The notes below the pieces were generated by a model. That model was not told the DNA's origin. It saw only the letters and a list, made by a program, of their open reading frames with translations, and made no database searches. DNA of 64,000 nt from the NCBI GenBank assembly GCA_018826515.1, contig JAHKAM010000028.1:1-64000 (forward strand), written 5' to 3'. Position numbers and translations under genes: made by a program. Positions 44,365-54,068 of this stretch are shown piece by piece. This stretch comes from Alphaproteobacteria bacterium. Lineage in GTDB: Bacteria > Pseudomonadota > Alphaproteobacteria > Caulobacterales > Caulobacteraceae. Position 1 is the stretch's first letter. Every line of letters starts with the position of its first letter.

Positions 44365-45261
44365 ATGGCTGACAAGAACCCACCCAAACCCCAGGAAAAA
44401 CGCGGCGGCTGGCTGTCGCGCTTCGCGCCCGGCGTTCGCAAGATCGTCAGCCGGCGCGACACGCCCGACAATCTGTGGGTCAAGGACCCCGATTCCGGCG
44501 AGATGCTGTACCGCCCGGATCTCGAGGCCAGTCTGTGGGTGACGCCGACGGGCCGGCATATGCGGATCGACGCCCCGACCCGGCTGGCCGCCACCTTCGA
44601 CGACGGCGACTATGAGTCCATCGACACGCCCTCCGTGCCCGAGGACCCGCTGAAATTCTCGGACGGCAAGCCCTACAAGGACCGGCTGGCCGCCGCCCGC
44701 AAGGCCGCCGGCCGCAAGGACACCATGGCCATCGGCTTCGGCACGCTGGACGGGACCGAAGCGGTCGTCATCGTCCAGGACTTCACCTTCATGGGCGGAT
44801 CGCTGGGCATGGCGGCGGGGGAAGCCTTCATCGCCGCCGCGCGCGCGGCCATCGAGCGTGGCGTGCCGCTGGTCTGTTTCACCGCCGCCGGCGGGGCGCG
44901 GATGCAGGAAGGCGCCCTCAGCCTGATGCAGATGGCCCGCACGACCCTGGCCATCCAGGAGATGAAGGCGGTTCAACTGCCCTTCGTCGTGGTCCTGACC
45001 GATCCGACCACGGGCGGGGTCACCGCCAGCTACGCCATGCTCGGCGATGTCCACCTGGCCGAACCGGGCGCCCTGATCGGCTTCGCCGGCCCGCGGGTCA
45101 TCGAGGCGACCATCCGCGAGAAACTGCCCCCCGGCTTCCAGCGCGCGGAATATCTTCAGGAAAAAGGCATGGTCGACCGTGTCGTCGCCCGCGCCGACCT
45201 GCCGGTCGTGCTGGGCCAGATCCTGTCGATGCTGATGGGCGGGAAGCGCCGGGCGGCCTAG
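44365..45261 (+). CDS. accD: Acetyl-CoA carboxylase carboxyltransferase beta subunit
   Basis: A 298-residue subunit of the carboxyltransferase that makes malonyl-CoA for fatty-acid synthesis. The carboxyltransferase core is clear: FTAAGGARMQEGALSLMQM and LTDPTTGGVTASYAMLGD. The N-terminal domain, which in E. coli is a four-cysteine zinc ribbon, has none of the four cysteines: the positions read VKDPDSGEM and VTPTGRHM. The zinc ribbon fold may persist without metal. Part of the conserved trp-accD-folC cluster, 11 bp before folC. Confidence 0.95.
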   Translation: MADKNPPKPQEKRGGWLSRFAPGVRKIVSRRDTPDNLWVKDPDSGEMLYRPDLEASLWVTPTGRHMRIDAPTRLAATFDDGDYESIDTPSVPEDPLKFSDGKPYKDRLAAARKAAGRKDTMAIGFGTLDGTEAVVIVQDFTFMGGSLGMAAGEAFIAAARAAIERGVPLVCFTAAGGARMQEGALSLMQMARTTLAIQEMKAVQLPFVVVLTDPTTGGVTASYAMLGDVHLAEPGALIGFAGPRVIEATIREKLPPGFQRAEYLQEKGMVDRVVARADLPVVLGQILSMLMGGKRRAA

Positions 45262-45271
45262 ATTCCGCCCG

Positions 45272-46558
45272 ATGGATCCGATTTCTGAACGCCTCCGCGC
45301 CCGGCATCCGCAGCGCATCGACCTGTCGCTGGAGCGGATGCGCGTCCTCTGCGCCGCCCTGGGGGATCCGCAGCACCGCCTGCCGCCGGTGATCCACGTC
45401 GCCGGCACCAACGGCAAGGGCTCGACCGTCGCCTTCATCCGCGCCATCGCCGAGGCGGCGGGCCTGACCGTCCATACCTACACCTCGCCCCATCTGGTGC
45501 GGTTCAATGAGCGCATCCGGCTGGCCGGCCGTCTGATCGAGGACGGGCCGCTGAACGCCATCCTCGATCGCATTGAAGCCGCCATGGATCTTGGGGCGAT
45601 CGAGGCGACGGTGTTCGAGAGCACGACCGCCGCCGCCTTCGTCGCCATGAGCGAGACGCCCGCCGATCTGGCCATTGTCGAGGTCGGGCTGGGCGGCGTT
45701 CTGGACGCCACCAATGTGATCGAACGGCCGCTGCTCAGCGTCATCACCCCGGTCGACCTCGACCACGCCGAGTTCCTGGGCTCCGATCTCCACGGGATCG
45801 CGGTGGAGAAGGCCGGAATCCTCAAGCCCGGCGCGCGCGGCCTGATCGCCCGTCAGGCCGAGCCGGCCATGGCGGCGATCGAGGCGGCGGCCCGGGCGGT
45901 GCAGGCGCCCCTCACCGTCATGGGCGTGGATTTCGACGCCTGGGCCGACCGCGGCGGGCTTTCGTTCCAGGATCAGGAGCGGTTCCTCGACCTGCCGGCC
46001 CCGGCCCTGACCGGTCCGCACCAGATCGACAACGCCGGACTGGCGGTCGCGGTCGCGCTTGAACTGGACCTGCCCGAGGCGGCCATCGCCGAGGGACTGC
46101 GCGGCGTCCGCTGGCCGGCGCGGATGCAACGTCTGACGGCGGGCCCCTTCGCGGAGACGGCGCGGGCGGCGGATGCCGAACTGTGGCTGGACGGCGGGCA
46201 CAATCCTCATGCGGGGGCGGCCCTCGCCCTGTCCCTGGCGGAACGTCAGGCGAAGGCGCCGCGGCCGCTGGCCCTGATCGTCGGCATGCTGGCCAACAAG
46301 GACGCGGGTGGCTTCTTCGCGGCGCTGGGCCAGTCAGGCGCGGCGGTCTTCACCGTGCCCTTCGAGGGCGCGGCGGCCGAACCGGAGGCGCTGGCCGCCG
46401 TGGCGCGTGGTCACGGACTGGGGGCCACGGCCTGCGCCTCGGTCGGCGACGCCCTGTCCCGCGCCCTGCGTCTGGGCGCCGGCCGGGTCACAATCTGCGG
46501 ATCGCTGTATCTGGCGGGCGAAGTCCTGGGCGCCTCGCGCGAGACCTGGCCGGACTGA
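45272..46558 (+). CDS. folC: Bifunctional folylpolyglutamate / dihydrofolate synthase
   Basis: A 428-residue Mur-ligase-family enzyme that adds glutamate to folates (and, in many bacteria, makes dihydrofolate). The P-loop VAGTNGKGSTVAF is at about residues 45-57, TYTSPHLVRFNERI follows as the folate loop, and EVGLGGVLDATNV is the metal-binding segment. The C-terminal domain ends with CGSLYLAGEVL. Last gene of the trp-accD-folC run. Confidence 0.95.
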   Translation: MDPISERLRARHPQRIDLSLERMRVLCAALGDPQHRLPPVIHVAGTNGKGSTVAFIRAIAEAAGLTVHTYTSPHLVRFNERIRLAGRLIEDGPLNAILDRIEAAMDLGAIEATVFESTTAAAFVAMSETPADLAIVEVGLGGVLDATNVIERPLLSVITPVDLDHAEFLGSDLHGIAVEKAGILKPGARGLIARQAEPAMAAIEAAARAVQAPLTVMGVDFDAWADRGGLSFQDQERFLDLPAPALTGPHQIDNAGLAVAVALELDLPEAAIAEGLRGVRWPARMQRLTAGPFAETARAADAELWLDGGHNPHAGAALALSLAERQAKAPRPLALIVGMLANKDAGGFFAALGQSGAAVFTVPFEGAAAEPEALAAVARGHGLGATACASVGDALSRALRLGAGRVTICGSLYLAGEVLGASRETWPD

Positions 46559-46576
46559 GCCGGCCGGCCTTCGCGG

Positions 46577-46882
46577 TCAGCCGTTCGGGCCGGCCGGGGT
46601 CGCGGCGACGCCTTCATCGGGCAGGCGCATCCGCTGGGTGGCGCGCATGAACTCGCGGGTCTGCTGATCCTGGAAGCCCGCGCGCGGGACGTTGCGACAG
46701 ACCCGCTGCTGCATGTTCGAGCCGGTGGCGCGCTCGAGGCGGCAGACGCGGCGGGTGTCGCCCTCGGGTCCGGGCGGTGCGTCGGAAGGACGGGCTTCGG
46801 CCGGGGGCGGGGTTCCGGCGATGACGGCGACCTGCCCTCCATCGAGAAGCAGGGCGGCGGCGAACAGGGCGGCGGTCAACAT
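46577..46882 (-). CDS. Small secreted protein with a paired-Cys motif, function unknown
   Basis: A 101-residue protein with an N-terminal hydrophobic segment (LTAALFAAALLL), then Pro-rich polar sequence. The core is RRVCRLERATGSNMQQRVCRNVPRAG: two C-R pairs 16 residues apart around a T-G-S. The pattern C-R...T-G-S-x...x-x-C-R recurs in small secreted proteins of Caulobacterales and Sphingomonadales as I know them, and a disulfide is likely; no function has been shown. The ATG at 46882 is chosen because the hydrophobic segment follows it at once. It is downstream of trxA on the same strand, past a GC hairpin. Confidence 0.65.
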   Translation of the reverse strand: MLTAALFAAALLLDGGQVAVIAGTPPPAEARPSDAPPGPEGDTRRVCRLERATGSNMQQRVCRNVPRAGFQDQQTREFMRATQRMRLPDEGVAATPAGPNG

Positions 46883-46965
46883 GGCAACGCTCCGGCATCC
46901 ATTGGGGTGGGCGGGGAGGAGAACACCGATCCGCCGCCGGAGCAAGTTTCAGTCGCGCGCCGGAA

Positions 46966-46993
46966 CCGGGCCGGGCCGGCGAGCCCGGCCCGG
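46966..46993 (-). terminator. GC-rich hairpin after trxA
   Basis: ccgggccgggc (46966-46976) pairs perfectly with gcccggcccgg (46983-46993) around a 6-base loop. It starts 9 bp past the trxA stop. No U-run follows. Probably terminates or stabilises the trxA transcript. Confidence 0.55.
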
Positions 46994-47001
46994 AAGACGG
47001 T

Positions 47002-47340
47002 TCAGCCGGCCGCCTGGCCGATGCCGGCTTCGGCCAGCCATTCGACGATCTTGCCCTTGGGCATGGCGCCGACCTTCATCGAGACCATCTGGCCGTCCCT
47101 GAACAGCATCAGGGTGGGAATGCCCTTCACGCCCAGTTTCGAGGGGATCATCGGGCTGTCGTCGATATTGACCTTGGCGATCACCACCTGACCGGCCAGT
47201 TCGTCAGCGATCTGCTCCAGGGCCGGGCCGATCTGTTTGCAGGGGCCGCACCACTCCGCCCAGAAATCGACCAGCACGGGGGTCGAGGCTTTCAGGACGT
47301 CGGCGTCGAAACTGTTGTCGGTGACCTTGACGGTGGCCAT
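47002..47340 (-). CDS. trxA: Thioredoxin
   Basis: A 112-residue classical thioredoxin. The active site is WCGPC (residues 30-34) in [15 protein letters not shown], with the cis-proline in [14 protein letters not shown]. It reduces protein disulfides in the cytoplasm using thioredoxin reductase. It follows addA on the same strand with a 98-bp gap, an order I associate with Caulobacter-type genomes. Confidence 0.97.
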   Translation of the reverse strand: MATVKVTDNSFDADVLKASTPVLVDFWAEWCGPCKQIGPALEQIADELAGQVVIAKVNIDDSPMIPSKLGVKGIPTLMLFRDGQMVSMKVGAMPKGKIVEWLAEAGIGQAAG

Positions 47341-47438
47341 GGGGCATTTCTCCGGATTCGGCCGTCATCAGGAGGTGATTCCGGCGCTTCGACAGCCGAT
47401 GTGGGGCGTGCGGCCGTTCAAATCAACGCAGGACCGGC

Positions 47439-50400
47439 TCAATCCGCCAGGGCCGCGTCCATCATCGCCTGCGGCACCGCCATCAGCCGGGGTCCGTCGG
47501 TCCACACCAGGGCCGCCTCGACCGTCCGGTCCGGGTAGAGCCGCGCCAGGACCGAGGCATAGACCGCCATCTGCAGGACATAGGCCGGGTCGGCGTCCTC
47601 GATCCGGTCGGGGGCGGGGCGATTGGTCTTGTAGTCGATCACCAGAACCCGGTCGGGCGTCACCACCAGACGATCCATTCGTCCCGATACCGGGACATTC
47701 GCCACCGATCCCGTCAGGGCGACCTCCGGCCGGGATCCTGGGCCGAACACCGGGGCGAACCGTGCGTCGTCCAGCACCGCGAAGGCCGCCGCCGCCATCT
47801 CGGCGCTCTGGTCCTCATCGAGGTCGCGCTCACGGGACAGAATGCGCCGCGCGGCCGCGTCCCGGTCTCCGGGTGCGATGTCGGGCAGGCGCTCCAGCAG
47901 GCGGTGGATCAGGTCGCCGCGCCGGAACCGGCCGAGCGGCGCGCCGGGGCCGGCGGTGGTCGCCAGCGGCGAAGGCGCCGGAATGCGCGTCGTTTCCTCC
48001 ATCTTCGAGGGCGAGGCGAAGCGGGCGGCGGTGTCGGCCGTCGGCGCGGTCCGCGCCCAGTCCGGAACCGTCGCGGGCCGGGCCCGCCCGATGGTCCCGG
48101 CGAGCAGGCGCTCCGGATCGACGCCGAAACGCAGCACGCCCTCGCCGATGTCGCGGATGTTCAGGGGGTCGTCCTCATCCAGCCGCTGGAAGGTTTCGGC
48201 GATGACGCTCCACCAGCTGCCGGCTTCGAACCCCTCCTCGGGCCGCTTCAGCGCCCGGCCCATGATCACCAGGCGGTCGCGGGCGCGGGTCAGGGCGACA
48301 TAGAGCAGCCGCAGGGACTCCGCGTCGGTGCGCGCGACCCGGGCCTCGCGGGCGGCCTTCGAGGCGGGGCAATCGTCCTTCGCCGAGCCGGGGCACATCA
48401 GCCAGCCCTCGCCCTCCGCGCCATCCTCGCCGGCGGCGGGCATCAGGGTCGGACCCTGCGGCTTGGCCCGCGAGGTGGTGTCCGGCAGGATGACGATGGG
48501 CGCCTCCAGACCTTTCGCGCCGTGGACGGTCATGACCCGGACCTCGTTACGGGCCCCTTCCATCTCGCGCTTGACCTCGACGTCGGCGGCTTCCAGCAGC
48601 GACACGCAGGTTTCGAGGTCGACGCCGCCCCGGCCCTCGGCGGCCAGGACCTGGGCCAGGGTTTCGTCGATCGCCTCCTCGGCCTCGCGGCCCAGCCGGG
48701 CGAGGATGCGGGCGCGGCCGGACAGGCCTGTGTCGTCGACCCGGTTCAGCAGGCTGGAGAAGAAGGCGAAGGGGTCGCGGTCGCGGGCGTCCAGCGCAGC
48801 CTGGACGAAGTCGCGGGCCCGGCGCCACGCCGGCTGTTCCCCGGCGCGGTGTTGCAGTTCGCGCCACAGGGTGCGGCCCGCGCGGCCCTCCTTGTCGGCC
48901 AGCGGATACAGACTGTGCGGATCGCCGAAATCGGACACGTCGCAGAACGGGCTGCGCAGCACCTCGGCGAGGCTCAGGTCGTCGTCGGGATAGAGGACGA
49001 AACGGGCGACGGCGATCAGGTCGTCGAAGACGATATGGCTGCTCAGCTTCAGCCGGTCGGCGCCGGCCACCGGCACGGCCTCGGCCTTGAGAGCGCGGAT
49101 GATCTCCTCGAACAGGGCGTCACGGCGGCGGACGAGGATCAGGAAGTCGCCCCAGCGGGCGGGGCGCACGCCCTCGTCGGTCTTGTGATCGTGGACGGCG
49201 GTTCCGGCCTCGACCTGCTTGCGGATGTCGCGGGCGAGGGCCTGGGCCAGCTGCTTGCGGCCGCTGCGGGCGTCTTCCTTGTCGACCGGGGCGTTCCACG
49301 CCTCGCGGTCGGGCGCGGCCGGGTCGTGGAACAGGGGCCAGAGGTCGATCGCGCCGTGCTGATCGACGCGGGCGGGGTGGTGGGTCGGAATGTCGCCCGA
49401 GACGCCGACGAGGGCGCGGGTGCGCTCGGGCCCCACGAAGGCGGCGTCGACGAAGGCCAGCACCTCCTCGGTCGAGCGGAAAGAGGTGTCGAGCGGCACG
49501 GCCTCGAAGGCCCGTCCGGCGCCCCGAACCAGGGCCTCATAGGCCTGGGCCTCCTGCCGCAGCCGTTCGGGCCGGGCGCCCTGGAAGGAGTAGATCGACT
49601 GTTTCTCGTCGCCGACCGCGAAGACGGTGCGGGGGATGCGGGGGCCGTCGCCGCGCCGTTCAGCGCCCTCGCCCGAGAAGAACTCCTCGGTCAGGGCCTT
49701 GAAGATGGCCCACTGGTCGGGGGCGGTGTCCTGGGCCTCGTCGATCAGGACGTGCTCGATGCCGCCGTCCAGCTTGAACAGCACCCAGGCGGCGGTGGAC
49801 CGTCGGGTCAGCAGGTCGACGGTGCGGACCACGAGGTCGGAGAAGTCGAGCGCGCCCTGCCGGAGCTTGGCGCTCTCGTAGAAGGCGGCGTGGGCCTGGG
49901 CGAGGGTCAGGGCCTTGACGGTGTCGTCGGCGACCCGGGCGGCGCGCAACACGTCGCGGATGGCCAGGTATTTGAGCTGCAGCTCCGCCAGCCAGGCGAC
50001 GGCGGCCGGAGGAGCGGACTTGGTGCCCATGGTGGTGCGCGGGTCGCCATCCTTCTTGAGGAAGACATCCGCCATGCCGGCGACGCTGCTTCCGGGCGGC
50101 GCGGCGGCGCGCATGCAGGCTGCCAGCTTCTGGTCGTTGGTCGAACCGGTCTGCATGGCCTCGGCCATGCGCATCCATTCCGCGCCGTCAATCCAGTCGA
50201 GAAAGTCCCTTTCGACGGCGGCAGGCGAGACGTCGGGGTCGGCGCCGACCAGAACATGCGGGCCCGGCGCGGCGCCGCTGTCGACGCGCTCGACATAGGC
50301 GACCAGCTTGCCGCGCTCGGCCTCGATCATGGCCAGAAGGGCGTGGAAGGCCTTCCAGTCCAGTTCGACCGCGAAATGGGCGTAGGCCTCGCCCAGACGG

Positions 50401-50933
50401 CCGTCGGGATCGGCCAGGGCGGCGCGGGCCAGGTCCTCGCGAGCGGCATGCGACAGGGCGACGGCGGCCTCGTTCTCCAGCACCTTGAAGGCGGGCGAGA
50501 CGCCGGCCTCGATCGGGAAGCGGCGCAGCAGTTTTTCGCAGAAGGCGTGGATGGTCTGGATCTTCAGCCCGCCCGGCGTCTCCAGGGCGCGGGCGAACAG
50601 GCGGCGGGCCTCCCTGAGGTCGGCGGGTTTCAGGCCGGCGGGATCGCGGCCGTCCAGCCGGACCAGATCGCCGGACAGTTCGGCGTCGTCCATCACCGCC
50701 CAGCGACCCAGCTTCTCGAACAGCCGGGCCTGCATCTCGGCGGCGGCGGCCTTGGTGTAGGTGACGCACAGGATCTCGCCGGGCGGCGCCTTGCGCAGCA
50801 GCAGCCGGGCCACGCGGTCGACCAGGGTGGTGGTTTTCCCCGAGCCGGCGTTGGCGGTGACGAAGACCGAGCGGCCGGGATCGGCGGCGGCGGTCTGGTG
50901 GGCGCGAGCCTGGTCGAGGGGAGACAGGGTCAT
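47439..50933 (-). CDS. addA: AddAB helicase-nuclease, AddA subunit
   Basis: A 1164-residue UvrD-type helicase fused to a C-terminal RecB-like nuclease, which with AddB resects double-strand breaks for RecA loading. Walker A is TANAGSGKTTTLVDRVARL near the N-terminus, the Q-like start is DQARAHQTAAADP, Walker B lies in HVLIDEAQDTAPDQW, and TVHGAKGLEAPIVILPDTT and LLYVALTRARDRLVIMG form motifs V-VI. The nuclease active site is VLVIDYKTNRPAP. The ATG at 50933 overlaps the addB stop by 4 bp (ATGA). Confidence 0.95.
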   Translation of the reverse strand: MTLSPLDQARAHQTAAADPGRSVFVTANAGSGKTTTLVDRVARLLLRKAPPGEILCVTYTKAAAAEMQARLFEKLGRWAVMDDAELSGDLVRLDGRDPAGLKPADLREARRLFARALETPGGLKIQTIHAFCEKLLRRFPIEAGVSPAFKVLENEAAVALSHAAREDLARAALADPDGRLGEAYAHFAVELDWKAFHALLAMIEAERGKLVAYVERVDSGAAPGPHVLVGADPDVSPAAVERDFLDWIDGAEWMRMAEAMQTGSTNDQKLAACMRAAAPPGSSVAGMADVFLKKDGDPRTTMGTKSAPPAAVAWLAELQLKYLAIRDVLRAARVADDTVKALTLAQAHAAFYESAKLRQGALDFSDLVVRTVDLLTRRSTAAWVLFKLDGGIEHVLIDEAQDTAPDQWAIFKALTEEFFSGEGAERRGDGPRIPRTVFAVGDEKQSIYSFQGARPERLRQEAQAYEALVRGAGRAFEAVPLDTSFRSTEEVLAFVDAAFVGPERTRALVGVSGDIPTHHPARVDQHGAIDLWPLFHDPAAPDREAWNAPVDKEDARSGRKQLAQALARDIRKQVEAGTAVHDHKTDEGVRPARWGDFLILVRRRDALFEEIIRALKAEAVPVAGADRLKLSSHIVFDDLIAVARFVLYPDDDLSLAEVLRSPFCDVSDFGDPHSLYPLADKEGRAGRTLWRELQHRAGEQPAWRRARDFVQAALDARDRDPFAFFSSLLNRVDDTGLSGRARILARLGREAEEAIDETLAQVLAAEGRGGVDLETCVSLLEAADVEVKREMEGARNEVRVMTVHGAKGLEAPIVILPDTTSRAKPQGPTLMPAAGEDGAEGEGWLMCPGSAKDDCPASKAAREARVARTDAESLRLLYVALTRARDRLVIMGRALKRPEEGFEAGSWWSVIAETFQRLDEDDPLNIRDIGEGVLRFGVDPERLLAGTIGRARPATVPDWARTAPTADTAARFASPSKMEETTRIPAPSPLATTAGPGAPLGRFRRGDLIHRLLERLPDIAPGDRDAAARRILSRERDLDEDQSAEMAAAAFAVLDDARFAPVFGPGSRPEVALTGSVANVPVSGRMDRLVVTPDRVLVIDYKTNRPAPDRIEDADPAYVLQMAVYASVLARLYPDRTVEAALVWTDGPRLMAVPQAMMDAALAD

Positions 50934-53900
50934 TCGGGGGCCTCGTCCTCGCCGCCGACGACGTGCCACTCCCAGACCCGGGCGAGGTGGTCGTAGTTGC
51001 CGCCGAAATTGCCCATGAACTGGGGCGCGGCCCAGGAGACATAGGGCCGGGCCTCGTCGTCGAAGGCGGCGACGCCGTCGACCAGCCGGGCCAGTTCGCG
51101 CTCGGCCAGTTCGGCGGCGGTCAGGGGCTGGTTGCGGCCGGGCTTGCCGACGTCGACGGCCTCGCCCGGCGTCTTGCGGCCGGTGACCTTGACGTAGAGC
51201 AGTTCGGACGCCGGCGTCGGCGGGGCGTCGGCGAAACCGCCGTCGGCGAGGATGGCGGCGGTCAGGGTCAGCTGGGGCGCGAACCCTTGTGCGACCTGTT
51301 TGGCGCTCGGGGTCGAGCCGGTCTTGAAGTCGATCACAGCGGCGCCGTCGGCGTCCAGCTCGATGCGGTCGGCCTTGGCGGTCAGGATGAAGGGGCCGAA
51401 GGGGGCGCCGAAGGTCATCCGGCCGGTCTGTTCGATCAGCAGGGTCGCGCCGCGCGCCCGGCGCTCGCGCTCCCAGCCGGCCAGCCAGACGGCGCAGTTG
51501 CGGGCCAGCGGCGTCTCGCGGGCCATGGCGTGGTCCTCGAAGCCGGCGGCGTCCAGCTCCTCGCGCAAAAAGCCCTCGATCTGGTCGGCGCAGTCGTCGG
51601 GCAGGGCGCCGGGCCAGCTGACGACGACGCGCTCGATGGCGCGGTGGACGGCGTTGCCGCGGGCCATGGCCTCGGCCGAGGCGCCGGGCCGCTCCAGCTT
51701 CTGCAGGCCGAGGATACGCTGGGCGTAGACGGCGTAGGGATCGCGGACCCAGCGTTCGACGCCGGTGACGGGCAGTTGGCGCGGGCGGCGATGGACGGGC
51801 GGGGTCGGGGCCGGGCGGCGGGCGTAGCGCGGCGGTCCCGGCGGTGGGACATCCAGCGCCCGGGCGGCCTCCAGGGCGGTCGAGGCGCGTGCGAGCTTGA
51901 TCGGCGTCGCCGGGGCGTCGGCGCCGCGGGTCAGCATCTCCAGCCGCCACAGCCAACGCGAACGGACCGCGGGCTGGCCGCCGCGGCGTTCGGAATGAAC
52001 GAGGATCGCCTCGTCGGCGCAGGCGGCCTGGACGAAGTCCTGGGCGGTCTGGCCGAGGCGGCGCTCGGGGGGCGGCAGGCCGAGGGTCTGGCGCATCGGC
52101 CGCGACAGGAAGGGATCGGTCGGGGCGGCGTTGGGCCAGACGCCCTCCTCCAGTCCAGCCAGGATCATGCGGTCGGCGCGCACGAGCCGGGCCTCGATGG
52201 CCCCGAGAATGCGCAGCCGCGGCTGGTTGGCCCCGCCGGTGCGGACCGTCGTCTCGGCCAGCAGGGCGCGGACCAGGTCGGCGAACTCGGCGCGCGACAC
52301 GGCGCCGAGAGACGCGCCGCCCTCGATCAGGCCGGACAGGAGGCCGGCGGATGTCTCGCCGTCGGGACCGGCCCAGGCGTCCTGACCGGCGAGGGCCTCG
52401 ACCAGTCCGGTCAGGGCGCGGGCGGCGGCGTCCAGCGGGGCGTCGGGCGCGAAGGGGGCGAGGGCGGCGGCGGACAGGGCTTCGAGACGATCGACCAGGG
52501 TTGTGGCGGCCGTCAGCCGGGCGCGGGTCCCTTCGGAGGGGGCCTTGCCGTCGTCGCGCGGTTCGCCGGCCTTGAGCAGGGCGCGGCGCAGGCGGCTCCA
52601 GTCGCGATGACGGGGGCCGCGCAGGGCGTGGTGTTCGAGGGCGCGCAGGGCGGCGGCGACGTCGGTCTCGCCGAGGTCCAGCCGGGTCAGGGGGTGTTTG
52701 AGCAGGCCGAGCAGGGCGTGGGGATCGAGCGGCTTGTCGATGAAGCGGACGGCGAGGTCGATCAGCCGGCCGGCGTCCATGCGCGACAGCGGCTGGCCGG
52801 ACGAGACGTCGGCGACGACGCCCCAGCGCTCCAGCCGGGCGGCGACGCGCCGGCCCAGCGCCAGATCGGGGGTCACGAGGGCGCAGGTCTTGCCCGGGGT
52901 CTCCAGGGTCTCGCGCATCATCAGGGCGAGGGCGGCGGCGGCGTCCTCCTCGGCCCGCACGGTGACGACCGACAGGCCTTCCAGCCCCTGGGCGATCGGA
53001 TCGGCGGACTGGTCGCGGAAGGCGTCATTGCGCAGGTCGGCGATGACCGTGCGCCAGTCGTCGGTGGCGTCGGCCGGGCGCAGGGCCTCGTTGATCAGCC
53101 GTTGGCGGGCGCGGCCGCGCGCTTCCGCGACGGGGGTTTCGGCCGGCTGGAACCATGGACGGACGGCGTCGCGTCCGGCGCGGCCGTCCAGCAGCCGCCA
53201 CAGGGCGTTCTGCGGATGCTGTTCGTTCTCGCCCAGCGTCGCCCAGACGGTCGGGTCCAGCGCCCGGTCGAGACCGGGCAGGACGACGCAGCCACGCGGG
53301 GCGGCGGCGACGGCGGCCAGCACATCGGCGGCGGCCGGAGCGGTGCCGGTCGAGCCGGCGGCGATGACGGTCTGGGTCGGCGGCCGCTCGGTCCAGGCGT
53401 CGGCCAGCAGGCGCAGCAGCCGGGCGCGGCGCCAGGCGGGATCGACCAGGCCCAGGGCCTCCAGCCGCTTCGGCCAGGCCTCGACGGCGAGGGCGAGGAA
53501 TTCGGCGGATTCGCGCCAGTGTTCGGCCAGGTCGCCCTCGACCAGGGTCGCGACCCGGTGCAGGTCCCCGATCTCCTCGAGCTGGCAGGAATCCAGAAAG
53601 CCGCCCAGCGCGTCCGCCATCTCCAGCGCCCGCGGAGGCGACAGGCCGGGGCGGAAGTCCTCGACGATCATCCGCGCCATTTCGAAACGGCGGGTCAGGG
53701 GGGCGATGGCGGGCGGCAGGTCGAGGCCCAGTTCGCCGGGGGCGAAGGGCGGCTCGTCCTCTTCCAGATCGCCCAGCGGCCGGACCTGGGGGAGCAGCAA
53801 CGGCCGCCCGCCGGCCTGTTTCGACAGGGCGGCGGTGAAGGCGCGGGCGGCGCGGCGGTTGGGCAGCAGGATGACGGCGTCGGACAGGGCCTCGGGCGGA

Positions 53901-54016
53901 TGGTCGCCCAGCCAGTCCAGCACCCCGGCGGCGAGATCCTCGAGGAAGGGCCGCCGTGCCTCGATGGCGTACCAGCGCGGGCCGGCGGGCAGGAAGGGAT
54001 CGAAGCGAATGCTCAT
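50930..54016 (-). CDS. addB: AddAB helicase-nuclease, AddB subunit
   Basis: A 1028-residue alphaproteobacterial AddB. The N-terminal half resembles a helicase scaffold (AVILLPNRRAARAFTAALSK) without a clear Walker A, so it is presumably an inactive, Chi-recognising helicase-like part. The C-terminal nuclease motif is AAVIDFKTGSTPSAKQV followed by PQLTLTAAIL. The cysteine cluster that binds iron-sulfur in Bacillus AddB is absent from the C-terminus. The ATG at 54016 begins SIRFDPFLPAGPRWYAI. It is colinear with murU upstream, 52 bp away. Confidence 0.94.
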   Translation of the reverse strand: MSIRFDPFLPAGPRWYAIEARRPFLEDLAAGVLDWLGDHPPEALSDAVILLPNRRAARAFTAALSKQAGGRPLLLPQVRPLGDLEEDEPPFAPGELGLDLPPAIAPLTRRFEMARMIVEDFRPGLSPPRALEMADALGGFLDSCQLEEIGDLHRVATLVEGDLAEHWRESAEFLALAVEAWPKRLEALGLVDPAWRRARLLRLLADAWTERPPTQTVIAAGSTGTAPAAADVLAAVAAAPRGCVVLPGLDRALDPTVWATLGENEQHPQNALWRLLDGRAGRDAVRPWFQPAETPVAEARGRARQRLINEALRPADATDDWRTVIADLRNDAFRDQSADPIAQGLEGLSVVTVRAEEDAAAALALMMRETLETPGKTCALVTPDLALGRRVAARLERWGVVADVSSGQPLSRMDAGRLIDLAVRFIDKPLDPHALLGLLKHPLTRLDLGETDVAAALRALEHHALRGPRHRDWSRLRRALLKAGEPRDDGKAPSEGTRARLTAATTLVDRLEALSAAALAPFAPDAPLDAAARALTGLVEALAGQDAWAGPDGETSAGLLSGLIEGGASLGAVSRAEFADLVRALLAETTVRTGGANQPRLRILGAIEARLVRADRMILAGLEEGVWPNAAPTDPFLSRPMRQTLGLPPPERRLGQTAQDFVQAACADEAILVHSERRGGQPAVRSRWLWRLEMLTRGADAPATPIKLARASTALEAARALDVPPPGPPRYARRPAPTPPVHRRPRQLPVTGVERWVRDPYAVYAQRILGLQKLERPGASAEAMARGNAVHRAIERVVVSWPGALPDDCADQIEGFLREELDAAGFEDHAMARETPLARNCAVWLAGWERERRARGATLLIEQTGRMTFGAPFGPFILTAKADRIELDADGAAVIDFKTGSTPSAKQVAQGFAPQLTLTAAILADGGFADAPPTPASELLYVKVTGRKTPGEAVDVGKPGRNQPLTAAELAERELARLVDGVAAFDDEARPYVSWAAPQFMGNFGGNYDHLARVWEWHVVGGEDEAPE

Positions 54017-54068
54017 GTGGCGCCTGACGCTCGACGCGCGGCGTCTCGCTGCTTGAGGCGCGACGCGA

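Noticed and set aside
50934-51956. Upstream extension of the addA frame into addB
   Set aside because: The ATG at 50933 overlaps the addB stop in the usual way, and the residues before it are Arg/Pro-rich shadow of addB.
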